The position numbers and the translations under genes are program-made. Under the pieces are notes generated by a model. It did no database searches, was not told where the DNA came from, and worked only from the letters and a program-made list of their open reading frames with translations. A DNA stretch of 64,000 nt from Bacillus massilinigeriensis (GTDB lineage Bacteria > Bacillota > Bacilli > Bacillales > Cytobacillaceae), in NCBI RefSeq assembly GCF_900117315.1, contig NZ_LT630337.1:974664-1038663 (forward strand), read 5' to 3'. Below are positions 36,011 to 45,482 of the stretch, one piece after another (position 1 is the first letter of the stretch; each line of letters begins with the position of its first letter).

Positions 36011-36059
36011 ATAGTTACCACAAGTAACTATAATATTAGAAATACATGCAGGATGTCAA
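36011..36059 (-). promoter_or_regulatory. marR promoter and MarR-type operator
   Basis: On the minus strand TTGACA (36054-36059), 18 bases, TATTAT (36030-36035) forms a good sigma-A promoter. Overlapping its -10 and start is a perfect inverted repeat, ATAGTTAC-CACAA-GTAACTAT (36011-36031), and a further ATAGTTACC half-site lies at 35995-36003. This layout fits autorepression by the MarR protein. Confidence 0.65.
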
Positions 36060-36265
36060 GTGCTGCCTATTACATGTGCCGTTTCCAAATTTGATAAGAT
36101 GAGCAATATCTTTCATTTTGAGATTTTCTATATCGACACTATTTTATTAATCGAGTTCGATAAATATTAGTAGGAACAAAAATAATAAATTTCACTGATT
36201 AGTTAGCATTAAAGACAAGAACAAAAGATGGAGCATTTGAATTTTATTAAAAAATAATGAATGGT

Positions 36266-36297
36266 AAAAAAAATACCCCCAGCAAGAGCTGGAGATG
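36266..36297 (-). terminator. Terminator of the acyl-CoA ligase operon
   Basis: A short stem CCAGC / GCTGG with a 4-base loop, followed on the minus strand by GGGTATTTTTTTT. The stem is short but the T-run is strong. Confidence 0.6.
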
Positions 36298-36318
36298 CCA
36301 AATAGAAACAATCTTTCC

Positions 36319-37935
36319 TTATTTTTTTAATAAATGGTCTTGTAACTGATCCCTTAGTGCGCGTTTTAAGAACTTACCTACGGATGTTTTCGGGATTTCC
36401 TCCATAAATACGATATCATCAGGCAACCACCACTTGGCAAATTGCGGTGTTAAAAATTCCATGATTTCGTCTTTTGATACCTTATCTTTGTATGCTGGCT
36501 TTAGAACCACACAGGCCACTGGACGTTCCTGCCATCTTTCATGTGGGACAGCCACTACACTTGCTTCAAACACAGCCTCATGCGCCATAAGTGCATTTTC
36601 AAGATCAACGGATGAAATCCATTCTCCTCCACTCTTAATGAGATCTTTTGTACGATCGACAAGCTTAATCACACCTTCTTCATCTACTGTGGCTACGTCT
36701 CCAGTATGAAGCCAACCATCGATAAAGGCCTCCTTCGTTCTTTCATCCCTGTAATACTCATCTGCAATCCAAGGACCCCTTAATAAGAGTTCACCCATAT
36801 CCCTTCCATCCCATTTCACTTCACCATCACCAGATACAACCTTCATTTCTAACCCTGGAACGAGCAGACCTTGCTTCGAGCGAATATCGAGTTTTTCCTC
36901 AATATCTAAATCCAGCTGATAGCTCTTCAGACGAGAGAACGTCGCAAGTGGTGTCGTTTCTGTCATACCATAGGCGTGAAGGAAAGGAATATTATGCTTC
37001 ATTTCATATGCTTTAATTAAACCTCTAGGTGCTGCAGAACCCCCACATAGCAAAGCCCGGACAGATGACATATCATAATTTCCTTGTTCAATCACCTGTA
37101 GAAGTCCTAGCCAAATGGTTGGCACACCAGCTGAAATTGTAACCTTCTCTTCCTGAATAAGTTCGGCGATGAGTTGAGGTGTAAACTGAGGTCCAGGCAT
37201 GACTTGTTTCGTTCCAAACCAAGTGGCTGCAAATGGCAACCCCCAAGCGTTCGCATGGAACATTGGAACAATTGCCATGGCCGTATCTGATTCGGAAATG
37301 GCTACTGTATCAGCTAACCCTAACGCAAAGCTATGAAGCACTAGTCCCCGGTGAGAATAGACAACCCCTTTTGGATTCCCTGTGGTTGCTGAAGTGTAGC
37401 ACATTCCAGCTGGTTCATTTTCATCAATATCTTTAACAAAAGGATAGTTTTCATTTCCTAGTTCTAATAATTCTTCATATGAAAATACTGGTGAGAGACT
37501 GGTTGATGGAAGTTCTTCTTTATCTGTCATGATAATAAAGGCTTTTACCGTCGTTAGTTCATCCTTCACTCTTTCTATTAATGGTAGTAAGTCTTCATCT
37601 ATTAGGAGTACTTGGTCTTCTGCGTGGTTAACAATGTAGGAGATATGCTCTGGTGATAAGCGAATATTGATGGTATGAAGAACTGCCCCCATACCAGGTG
37701 CTGCAAAATAAATTTCAAGATGGCGGTGATGATTCCAAGCAAAGGTCCCGACACGATCCCCTCGCTGTATGCCTAGTTTTTCAAGTGCACTAGCAAGTCT
37801 TCTCGTTCTTTTTCCTATTTCACGGTAGGTAAAACGATGGATTCCTGAAAGCGTTCGTGATACTACCTCTTTCTTTGGAAAATACTTTTCTGCCCTTTCT
37901 AACAAAGATCCAACAGTAAGTGGTGTATTCATCAT
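36319..37935 (-). CDS. Acyl-CoA synthetase (AMP-forming), medium/long chain
   Basis: About 538 residues of the ANL superfamily. The AMP-binding P-loop is YTSATTGNPKGVVYSHRG; further motifs are HAYGMTETTPLA, DGWLHTGDVATVDEEG, DRTKDLIKSGGEWIS and the C-terminal lysine in KTSVGKFLKR. It activates a fatty or other carboxylic acid to its CoA ester. Two adjacent ATGs (37935, 37932) lie 10-13 bases after GGGGG. It is the last gene in the operon after a second ligase and an acyl-CoA dehydrogenase. Confidence 0.92.
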   Translation of the reverse strand: MMNTPLTVGSLLERAEKYFPKKEVVSRTLSGIHRFTYREIGKRTRRLASALEKLGIQRGDRVGTFAWNHHRHLEIYFAAPGMGAVLHTINIRLSPEHISYIVNHAEDQVLLIDEDLLPLIERVKDELTTVKAFIIMTDKEELPSTSLSPVFSYEELLELGNENYPFVKDIDENEPAGMCYTSATTGNPKGVVYSHRGLVLHSFALGLADTVAISESDTAMAIVPMFHANAWGLPFAATWFGTKQVMPGPQFTPQLIAELIQEEKVTISAGVPTIWLGLLQVIEQGNYDMSSVRALLCGGSAAPRGLIKAYEMKHNIPFLHAYGMTETTPLATFSRLKSYQLDLDIEEKLDIRSKQGLLVPGLEMKVVSGDGEVKWDGRDMGELLLRGPWIADEYYRDERTKEAFIDGWLHTGDVATVDEEGVIKLVDRTKDLIKSGGEWISSVDLENALMAHEAVFEASVVAVPHERWQERPVACVVLKPAYKDKVSKDEIMEFLTPQFAKWWLPDDIVFMEEIPKTSVGKFLKRALRDQLQDHLLKK

Positions 37936-37996
37936 AATTACCATTCCCCCAAATGAATTATTTTTCAACAAATTTGATCTTCAACTTCTTTAAAAA

Positions 37997-39559
37997 CTAT
38001 TCTCCAGTAAAAAGCTCCTCTAATTGCTTTCTCAGTATAAATTTTTGAATTTTTCCACTAGCATTTCTTGGGAGTTCATCACAAAAGATGTATTTTCTTG
38101 GTCTCTTATATCTAGCAAGCTTGTCACTATTTTTACAGAATTCATCAAGTTCTGTTTCTGTTAATGATGGATTTTTTCTTACGATAAAGGCGGTGACACT
38201 TTCCCCCCAGTGATCATCTGGCTGACCAATAATCGCTACATCCATGACCCCTTCATGTTCATATAGAACATCCTCTACTTCCCTAGGATAAATATTTTCT
38301 CCACCGCTAATAATCATGTCATCGACCCGATCTTTTACCCAAAGATAACCATCATCATCTAAATAGCCTATATCTCCTGAATGATACCAACCCTTGTGCA
38401 TTGCCTTTTCCGTAGCTTCCTCTCGATTAAAATAACCACTCATCATACAAGGACCTTTGACAATGATTTCTCCGGACTCTCCTGGAGGTAAAATATCATC
38501 AGGGTCTGATGGACCATCTTCATTCGGCCGAACGATTCGGATTTCATGATTCAATAAAGGCTGACCGGCAGAACCAGCTTTACGAATTTGATCTTCTTCT
38601 GTTAAAAAGGTTATTGCAGGGCCCATTTCTGTCATTCCATATGCTTGAACGAGCTGTACACCTAACCGATCCTGACAAGCATAAACTAGAGTTGGTGCCA
38701 TCGGGGCAGCTCCATATAATCCTAGTTTTAAGCTTGATAAATCATATTGATCAAGATCTTCTTGGAGAAGCATATTCCACATCGTTGGTGCAGCAAAGAA
38801 CTTTGTAATTTGCTCCTGTTCAATTAATTGCAGAACAAGTTTTGGCTCAAAATGATGCATAATCGTACTTTTTGCTCCAATATGTACTCTAGGAAGAAAC
38901 GCACAATGAAGCTCTGCACAATGGAACATAGGTGCCACAACAAGCCCATTATCGTTTGATGATAGTCTTGTTCCATGGATACAAATTAAGCTTTGCTCTA
39001 CCATATCTCGATGACGATGTATAACCCCTTTAGGTCTTCCCGTTGTTCCGCTAGTATACATAATGGCATAAATATCATTTTCGTCGACACTGGCATTGAT
39101 TGGAGCATTGGATGCAGAAGATACTTTTTCATGATAGCTTGAAGCAAAGGATGGTACTTCGTCATCAATGGACCAGAAGGATATATGAGGAAAACGGTTT
39201 TCGATGATAGAAATGCTTGACTCAAGAGCTTTTTCAAATAATACAACCTTAGGTTCAGCATCACTTAAAATATAGGCAACTTCTTCAGCCATTAACCGAA
39301 AATTGATAGGATTGAGGATTGCCCCAATTTTTGTACAGGCGAAAAAGGCAGTGGCTAGCTCTTCTGTATTGAAAAGATAGGTTGAAACGCGATCACCCTT
39401 TTTCACACCCTCGCATAGGAGTGCATTTGATAATTTATTGACTTGTTCATTCCACTCACTGTACGTATACCGCACACTCTTCCGTACATCATAGATGGCT
39501 TCTTTGTTGGGATACTTTCCAACAGATAAATCAAAAATTTTCCCAATGGTTATCGACAT
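37997..39559 (-). CDS. Acyl-CoA synthetase (AMP-forming), long-chain type
   Basis: A 520-residue ANL enzyme: YTSGTTGRPKGVIHRH, QAYGMTEMGPAI, GWYHSGDIGYLDDDGYL, DRVDDMIISGGENIYPREVE and the catalytic lysine in NASGKIQKFILR. ATG 39559 follows AGGAGAGG. It shares fold and order with the next ligase but the two are clearly diverged, suggesting different acids. It lies between the dehydrogenase gene, with a hairpin in the gap, and the second ligase. Confidence 0.93.
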   Translation of the reverse strand: MSITIGKIFDLSVGKYPNKEAIYDVRKSVRYTYSEWNEQVNKLSNALLCEGVKKGDRVSTYLFNTEELATAFFACTKIGAILNPINFRLMAEEVAYILSDAEPKVVLFEKALESSISIIENRFPHISFWSIDDEVPSFASSYHEKVSSASNAPINASVDENDIYAIMYTSGTTGRPKGVIHRHRDMVEQSLICIHGTRLSSNDNGLVVAPMFHCAELHCAFLPRVHIGAKSTIMHHFEPKLVLQLIEQEQITKFFAAPTMWNMLLQEDLDQYDLSSLKLGLYGAAPMAPTLVYACQDRLGVQLVQAYGMTEMGPAITFLTEEDQIRKAGSAGQPLLNHEIRIVRPNEDGPSDPDDILPPGESGEIIVKGPCMMSGYFNREEATEKAMHKGWYHSGDIGYLDDDGYLWVKDRVDDMIISGGENIYPREVEDVLYEHEGVMDVAIIGQPDDHWGESVTAFIVRKNPSLTETELDEFCKNSDKLARYKRPRKYIFCDELPRNASGKIQKFILRKQLEELFTGE

Positions 39560-39652
39560 ACTTTCCTCTCCTATTAAGATTATTTTTGGCGGGTCATAAG
39601 GACCCATATTAGGATATTGATTATGTCTTCATCATGGTGGGAGTCATAAGTT

Positions 39653-39687
39653 ATAGGAGACACCTCACACCCTGAGAAGTCTCCTAT
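39653..39687. other. Intercistronic hairpin in the fatty-acid operon
   Basis: A 9-bp perfect stem ATAGGAGAC / GTCTCCTAT with an inner loop lies between the acyl-CoA dehydrogenase and the first ligase. There is no T-run on the minus strand, so it may be an mRNA processing or stability element, or a weak attenuator. Confidence 0.55.
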
Positions 39688-39692
39688 GTTAG

Positions 39693-40838
39693 TTATAATC
39701 CAAGATTTTTCGCAATGATGGTTTTCATGATTTCATTTGTACCTGCATAGATACTTGCGACAGGAATGTCTCGATATCTTCTTGCAATCTCGTATTCTTC
39801 CATATATCCATAGCCACCATGTAATTGCATACAATCTGTTGCTATTTTTCGTGCAATATCCGTTAGCTTCCATTTCGCCATTGAGACTTTGGTTACAATG
39901 TTTTTTCCTTTCAAATGATCCATTATTAATTGATCAAGGAAGGCTCTTCCCATTTCAACCTCAGTGGCCATTTCCACAATTTTAAATTGTGTGTTTTGAA
40001 ACTTACTAATGGGTTGACCAAACGCTTCACGGCTTTTCACGTACTCGATGGTTTTCTTTAACATTTCTTCTGACGCAATTTGAGCTGCAATGGCAACAAG
40101 CAGTCGTTCCTGCTGTAATTTTTCCATTAAATATAAAAATCCTTTTCCTTCCTCTCCAAGTAGATTTTCCTTAGGAACCCTACAGTCTTCAAAAATCAAC
40201 TCGGCAGTGTCTTGAGAATGTAATCCCACCTTATTTAACTTTCTTCCTCTTGAAAAACCAGGTGTACCTCGTTCAACTACTAATAAGCTAATTCCTTTAT
40301 GCTTTGGAACCGCATTTGGATCTGTTTTACATGCAACTACCACTAAATCGGATTGAATTCCATTTGTAATAAAGGTTTTTTGCCCATTTAAAATATAGTG
40401 GTCACCATCTAGTTTTGCTGTTGTTTGGATATTGGATAGATCCGATCCCGTACCAGGCTCAGTCATAGCGATGGCTGTAATGATTTCTCCAGTTGTGCAT
40501 TTTGGTAGCCAACGCCCTTTTTGTTCTTCATTTCCATAAGATGTAATATAAGGAACAACTATATCATTATGTAAGCCTACACCAACCAAGCTCGAACCCA
40601 CCCTTTCAAGCTCTTCATTAATTACAACAGAAAAACCCCAATCAACTTCACTACCACCATATTTTTCATCAATATCAGGACATAAATACCCTTGCTCCCC
40701 CATCTTTTGCCAAAAGGAACGAGGAATTAATCGTTCATTTTCCCACTGCTCGTAAAAAGGATATGCCTCTTTCTCTAAAAATTTCCTCAAGGATTTTCTA
40801 AAAATTTCATGCTCCTCATTTAAATATGGATGACTCAC
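39693..40838 (-). CDS. Acyl-CoA dehydrogenase
   Basis: A 381-residue FAD enzyme that introduces the trans-2 double bond in acyl-CoA. Signatures: AIAMTEPGTGSDLSNIQTTA, TFITNGIQSDLVVV, the C-terminal QLHGGYGYMEEYEIAR, and the catalytic-base region YAGTNEIMKTIIA. Start GTG 40838 follows GGGAGGAG. It is the first gene of a three-gene operon with two acyl-CoA ligases; a cre site sits just upstream. Confidence 0.93.
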   Translation of the reverse strand: MSHPYLNEEHEIFRKSLRKFLEKEAYPFYEQWENERLIPRSFWQKMGEQGYLCPDIDEKYGGSEVDWGFSVVINEELERVGSSLVGVGLHNDIVVPYITSYGNEEQKGRWLPKCTTGEIITAIAMTEPGTGSDLSNIQTTAKLDGDHYILNGQKTFITNGIQSDLVVVACKTDPNAVPKHKGISLLVVERGTPGFSRGRKLNKVGLHSQDTAELIFEDCRVPKENLLGEEGKGFLYLMEKLQQERLLVAIAAQIASEEMLKKTIEYVKSREAFGQPISKFQNTQFKIVEMATEVEMGRAFLDQLIMDHLKGKNIVTKVSMAKWKLTDIARKIATDCMQLHGGYGYMEEYEIARRYRDIPVASIYAGTNEIMKTIIAKNLGL

Positions 40839-40871
40839 GATAAATCTCCTCCCACTGTTCGTATGTATATA

Positions 40872-40885
40872 TGAAAGCGTTTACG
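40872..40885. promoter_or_regulatory. cre site before the acyl-CoA dehydrogenase
   Basis: TGAAAGCGTTTACG matches the CcpA consensus (TGWAANCGNTNWCA) at 13 of 14 positions. It lies about 35 bases upstream of the GTG start, in a spot that could fall inside the promoter spacer (ACGACA, 17 bases, ATATAC on the minus strand). This predicts repression by glucose. Confidence 0.65.
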
Positions 40886-41115
40886 TTTGTCGTGATACCT
40901 AATAATGATTATGAAAGTATCTCTACAAACCTTAGAAACTATTAACTATCCATCTCCTAAATTATTCGAGAATTGTTATGGATTTTCCTCCTTTGTAAAT
41001 AACTTCCTTCATTATCTTGTCATATATTTTTTATCGATGAAAAAATGCTTACCAAAACATTTATACTAAGACACAAAAAATTGAAGGAATTATTATTAAT
41101 CCCTTCAATCCTTTC

Positions 41116-42159
41116 TCATTTTTTTGATGCTAATGTATCTCGATCTACAGCTTCTGGGATTTGCTCCATCCATCCGTAGTCAATCATTATTTCAAACCCA
41201 TCCTCCACAAATAATGCCATATCCATTAAAAACTTAGCATACATTCCACCTATATCTCTTCTCCCGTTAGCTGATGAGGAATTACCATAGGACCTGATTT
41301 TCATCGAAAACATATCAATTTTATGAAAGAGCATTAGTTTTTCAGAAAATGGTGATGAAGTGGAAGTTGTAACTAAATGATCTAAGAGCGGTGGAGACGG
41401 CAAATGATCCTTATGCAAGTGTTGTGAGCATAATTCTATATGTTTGTTTGTAATTTCCTTCCCTCTTATCAAGTATTGTCTGACCGTTTCATGCTGTGAA
41501 ACCTGGCTGAAACCAATTAATAACGCTTTACTTGTTACATTGTTTTCAATATTGTCATAAAGATGTGTAATCTCTAAAACATGGAGTGGTCTAACATTGC
41601 CAAAAAAACCATTAAGGTAATTTTGTTTTTTAATAAATTCAACACGTTCTGGTACTGGAATTGGCGGCGGTTTCATTAAAAAGCCTTTTGTTATTAAAGC
41701 ATGATTTACATCTCTCAAAAAATCAACTGTTGAACTGACACATTGGTTTAGAAAATCAGCAATATCTTCTCTAATCATTAAAGGAACAGCAATTGAATAT
41801 AGACTTAAACCTGCTTTTCCTGCATATTTCAAATAATGAAGATAAAACTCATCTGAAAATAATCGTGGTGCCTCAAGATTTACGTCTTTTTCTGTAAATC
41901 CAACCGGAATTGGGAATTTTTCCTTCTCCAATATATCTTTACTACTTTCTACAAATGATTGGCTTAAATGTAGGCCTTGATCTAATAACTTTTGAATTTC
42001 ATCATCATCCACATGTTTAAGGAAATAGCTTAAAATTTGAATGGACATCGTATTACCCATGTAAATTGACCAAAGCTTTCCAACTTCTGCTGAAGTTAGG
42101 GGCTCATTATTGGGGCTTGGTTTAGGCTTAGCCACCTTTATTGTTTTTCTCGTATCCAT
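41116..42159 (-). CDS. DUF3231 family protein
   Basis: A 347-residue, mostly helical protein with two similar halves (residues ~20-165 and ~190-335), each opening with LTSAEVGKLWSIYM or VRPLHVLEITHLYDN and containing the HxxxQxYLxxGxxI-like helix. This is the DUF3231 layout seen in Bacillus proteins distantly related to coat protein CotF. No signal peptide. It is monocistronic. A spore role is plausible, but the function is unknown. Confidence 0.8.
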   Translation of the reverse strand: MDTRKTIKVAKPKPSPNNEPLTSAEVGKLWSIYMGNTMSIQILSYFLKHVDDDEIQKLLDQGLHLSQSFVESSKDILEKEKFPIPVGFTEKDVNLEAPRLFSDEFYLHYLKYAGKAGLSLYSIAVPLMIREDIADFLNQCVSSTVDFLRDVNHALITKGFLMKPPPIPVPERVEFIKKQNYLNGFFGNVRPLHVLEITHLYDNIENNVTSKALLIGFSQVSQHETVRQYLIRGKEITNKHIELCSQHLHKDHLPSPPLLDHLVTTSTSSPFSEKLMLFHKIDMFSMKIRSYGNSSSANGRRDIGGMYAKFLMDMALFVEDGFEIMIDYGWMEQIPEAVDRDTLASKK

Positions 42160-42254
42160 AACTACTCCCCTTGGTTTGGTTTTCTTCTAGTGTTTACTTC
42201 TATTCAATATCTATTCCATTAAGTTCAAACAAAAAAGGAAGCATAAAATATAAA

Positions 42255-42291
42255 AAGCCCTACAAGATCCTGAATATTTCTTGTAGGGCTT
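42255..42291 (-). terminator. swrC terminator
   Basis: A 12-bp stem AAGCCCTACAAG / CTTGTAGGGCTT followed on the minus strand by TTTATATTTT, directly after the RND gene. Confidence 0.9.
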
Positions 42292-42295
42292 AGTA

Positions 42296-45200
42296 TTAGT
42301 TTTCTTCTATTTCTTTACGGTTTTTCTTAAACAGCTTAGATAATACTTCAAAAACAATCGGTACAATAAATAATGTTAACAAGGTCGAACTTGTTAAACC
42401 ACCAATAACGGTGATGCCTAGGCTCTTTGTGATTAACCCTCCACCACCAGTACCGATAGCCAATGGTATTAACGCACCAACAGTAGCAATGGCTGTCATG
42501 AGGATTGGACGTAGACGAGTCGCACCCGCCTCGAGAATCGCTTCACGCATATTCATTCCATCACGTTCCATATGAATAATTCGGTCAACTAGTACAATCG
42601 CGTTGGTAACAACAATACCAATTAACATTAATAGACCCATCATTACTGATACCGAGATGGTTTCACCAGCTAGGTAAAGCCCAACAAATGATCCAATAAC
42701 GGCAAATGGTAGTGAGAAAAGTATAGTAAATGGTGCTAGACCTTCACCAAATGTTACAACAAGGATAAAGTAGACTATCGCTATCGCGGCAATCATTGCT
42801 ACACCTAGTTTTGTAAATGTTTCAATCATATCTGCTTGGACACCAGCAACATCAACAGTTACACCTTTTGGTATGTCTAATTGATCAATTCCCTTCTGTA
42901 CCTCTGAGGAAGCCTTTGAAATATCCGCTCCAATGACAGTACCTGAAACAGAAGCGTAGTATTCACCTTTACTGCGTGATAGTGTATTTTGTGTTGTACC
43001 TTTTTTTACTTCAACAAGCTTAGATAATGGCATTGGCGTACCAAGAGCAGTTGGGACTGGAGTTTTTAACAGTTCATCGATATCTTTAGGCGGAGCTTTT
43101 TGCTCATGTTGAACAATCACATCAAGTTCTTCGCCATTTTTCTCTACAGTAGTTATGACATCCTTAGTATGATTTGGATTTAGCATCATAATGATTTGTC
43201 CTGCGGTTAAACCATACTGTAATAACTCTTGTTGATTCACTCTAAATGTGTATTCTACATATGCATCTTCTGTACTTGTCTCAACATCTTCTAGGTGTTT
43301 ATTTTTCTTCATTATTTTTTCTACATCTTTTACTGTGCTATTTAGTTTATCTAAATCCTCACTGTATAAAGTGTAGCTAACTTCACTGGATCCAACAGAG
43401 GACATGGAAGAGAAATCTTGGCTTTTCCATTCCCCAGATTGACCAATATTAAATACATATTCTTCAATTTCATCGCGAACCTCTGAGAAGTTTTCCATAT
43501 CTGGATCAAAGATTAAGTACATTAATGCACCGTTTGATCCCCCACCCATCATTGCTGACATCGGATCGCCTTCATCGGTGACTGATATTTGAACAATGTC
43601 AATATCCTCCCGTTTAAGCATCTTCTCTTCAACAGCTTTAACATTTTCTAATGTTTCTTCCTCTAACTCACCAGCTTTTGGCGTGTAAGTTAAATACATC
43701 ACTTTTTCCTCTTCACTGCCCATAAAACTGAAACCAATGAGTGGAGTTAGCGCCAAACTTCCAGCTAATAAAACAACAGCAAGAATAGAAGTAATGATTT
43801 TATGATTAAGAGCCTTTTCAAGAACGCCTTTATACCACCGAGATAATATTCCGCTGTCCTTGTGACTACTTTCCGTCTTTTCTCCATACAATTTCTTCTT
43901 AAATAAGAAATGAGAAAGAGCAGGAACTATTGTAATTGCGACTATTAATGATGCTCCAAGGGCAAATGTCATCGTTAATGCAAATGGCATAAACAACTCA
44001 CCAACCATACCACCAACAAAAATTAGTGGTGCAAATACTGCCACTGTAACTAATGTTGATGAGAGAATTGGTTTAAACATTTCAATGGTCGCTTCACGGA
44101 TCAATGCACGACCATTTAATTTTTCCCCTTTTAAATGGAGTCTTCGATATATGTTTTCAACAACAACGATCGAGTCATCGATAACACGCCCAATCGCGAC
44201 CGTAATCGCTCCGAGAGTCATGATGTTCAACGTAATATCCAACCAATGTAATAGCAATAATGCTAAAAATACTGATACTGGGATGGATACAATAGAAATG
44301 ATTGTAGATTTGAAATCGCGTAGGAATAATAGGATTATTAATACAGCTATTAATCCACCGAATAAAGCTTTCTCTACCATTGTTGAAACAGATTCTTCAA
44401 TCGGTTCACCTTGGTCAAGGGAAACATCGACTACAAGTCCATCGATTTTCTTTTCTTGTTCTTTAATTAAATCCTTTACCTTATTAACAACATCTACTGT
44501 GTTAGCTTGCTGCTCTTTCACTATTTGAATAGCAATCGCATCTTTACCATTTGTACGTGAAATAGATTGTACCTTACCGATGACTTCAACTTTTGCAATA
44601 TCTTTAAGCTTAACAAATGGAGATGGCTGTGTTGCTGATGGGGTTACAGGAATAAGCATATTCTTTAATTCATCAGCTGACATGAACTTTCCGTCTACAG
44701 AAACAGCCTGTTCGCCTTCTTCAAACTCATAAAGTCCTAAAGAAACCGCAACATTACTTGCTTGAATTATTTCTTTTACTTTGTCTTCTGTTAGATCGTA
44801 TTTTTTCAATTTAGCCTCATCATACGTAAGCTCAACCTCATTAATATGCTGTCCAGTCGTAGTTGCTGAAGCTACACCTTCAAGTTTTTCAATCTTCGGA
44901 AGTAAAATATCCTCGACTGTTGATGTTAATTCAACAATATCCTCTTTATCACTACTTACACTTAATGCAACAACCGGCATCATATTCATGCTGATTGCTG
45001 TGATGGTAGGCTCTTCTGCCGCCTCAGGTAAATTCACTGCATCGATGGCAGATTGTAAGGCGCGCTTCGCCTCATCCATATCTATCCCATATTCATATTC
45101 CACTTGAATACTTGACATATTTGAATAAGAATTTGAATAAACAAATTTTACATCCTCAAGGCCTTCAATAGCTTTTTCCAAAGGCATAGAAATATCGTCC

Positions 45201-45382
45201 ATTACCTTTTCCGGAGTTGCTCCAGGATAGACATCCATCACCATTAAGTATGGTATTGATATATTTGGGATTGTCTCCATATTCATACGAGTTCCTGAAT
45301 AAATACCTGAAGCAGTAATAATTATTGTTAATAACCAGACTGCTAGTTTATTCTTCAGGACAAAGTTAACTAAACCTTTCAC
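42296..45382 (-). CDS. swrC: RND efflux permease (SwrC/AcrB family)
   Basis: A 1028-residue RND pump with 12 membrane helices and two large external loops. The proton-relay region is seen in GRVIDDSIVVVENIYRR; the second half has IGIVVTNAIVLVDRI, and the N-terminal helix is followed by IPNISIPYLMVMDVYPGATPE. B. subtilis SwrC (YerP) gives surfactin self-resistance and is adjacent to the TetR gene yerO, the same pairing as here. No membrane-fusion partner is encoded nearby. GTG start with AAGGGATGG upstream. Confidence 0.9.
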   Translation of the reverse strand: MKGLVNFVLKNKLAVWLLTIIITASGIYSGTRMNMETIPNISIPYLMVMDVYPGATPEKVMDDISMPLEKAIEGLEDVKFVYSNSYSNMSSIQVEYEYGIDMDEAKRALQSAIDAVNLPEAAEEPTITAISMNMMPVVALSVSSDKEDIVELTSTVEDILLPKIEKLEGVASATTTGQHINEVELTYDEAKLKKYDLTEDKVKEIIQASNVAVSLGLYEFEEGEQAVSVDGKFMSADELKNMLIPVTPSATQPSPFVKLKDIAKVEVIGKVQSISRTNGKDAIAIQIVKEQQANTVDVVNKVKDLIKEQEKKIDGLVVDVSLDQGEPIEESVSTMVEKALFGGLIAVLIILLFLRDFKSTIISIVSIPVSVFLALLLLHWLDITLNIMTLGAITVAIGRVIDDSIVVVENIYRRLHLKGEKLNGRALIREATIEMFKPILSSTLVTVAVFAPLIFVGGMVGELFMPFALTMTFALGASLIVAITIVPALSHFLFKKKLYGEKTESSHKDSGILSRWYKGVLEKALNHKIITSILAVVLLAGSLALTPLIGFSFMGSEEEKVMYLTYTPKAGELEEETLENVKAVEEKMLKREDIDIVQISVTDEGDPMSAMMGGGSNGALMYLIFDPDMENFSEVRDEIEEYVFNIGQSGEWKSQDFSSMSSVGSSEVSYTLYSEDLDKLNSTVKDVEKIMKKNKHLEDVETSTEDAYVEYTFRVNQQELLQYGLTAGQIIMMLNPNHTKDVITTVEKNGEELDVIVQHEQKAPPKDIDELLKTPVPTALGTPMPLSKLVEVKKGTTQNTLSRSKGEYYASVSGTVIGADISKASSEVQKGIDQLDIPKGVTVDVAGVQADMIETFTKLGVAMIAAIAIVYFILVVTFGEGLAPFTILFSLPFAVIGSFVGLYLAGETISVSVMMGLLMLIGIVVTNAIVLVDRIIHMERDGMNMREAILEAGATRLRPILMTAIATVGALIPLAIGTGGGGLITKSLGITVIGGLTSSTLLTLFIVPIVFEVLSKLFKKNRKEIEEN

Positions 45383-45401
45383 AATTACACCATCCCTTAA
45401 T

Positions 45402-45454
45402 TTGACTAATTAGGCTCATTTTTTTATAATAATGACTAATAAGTCATTTGTCAA
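45402..45454. promoter_or_regulatory. Overlapping swrC/tetR promoters with shared operator
   Basis: Plus strand: TTGACT (45402-45407), 17 bases, TATAAT (45425-45430), directed to the TetR gene. Minus strand: TTGACA (45449-45454), 17 bases, TATTAT (45426-45431), directed to swrC. The two -10 boxes overlap. A perfect inverted repeat AATGACT-AATA-AGTCATT (45431-45448) fills the swrC promoter spacer and covers the start of the TetR transcript, so one bound repressor would shut both. Confidence 0.8.
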
Positions 45455-45482
45455 TAAAATTGGCACGGGAGAGATTGAATAA

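Larger units (their letters stand above)
35970..36318. other. marR upstream region and acyl-CoA ligase 3' region
   Basis: This 349-base gap holds the marR promoter and operator (36011-36059) and a short hairpin near the acyl-CoA ligase end. The AT-rich 36060-36260 stretch shows no gene, repeat or RNA that I can support. Confidence 0.5.

Noticed and set aside
44085-45107. Plus-strand open frames opposite swrC
   Set aside because: Antisense shadows of a long conserved membrane protein, with low-complexity Ser/Thr-rich translations.
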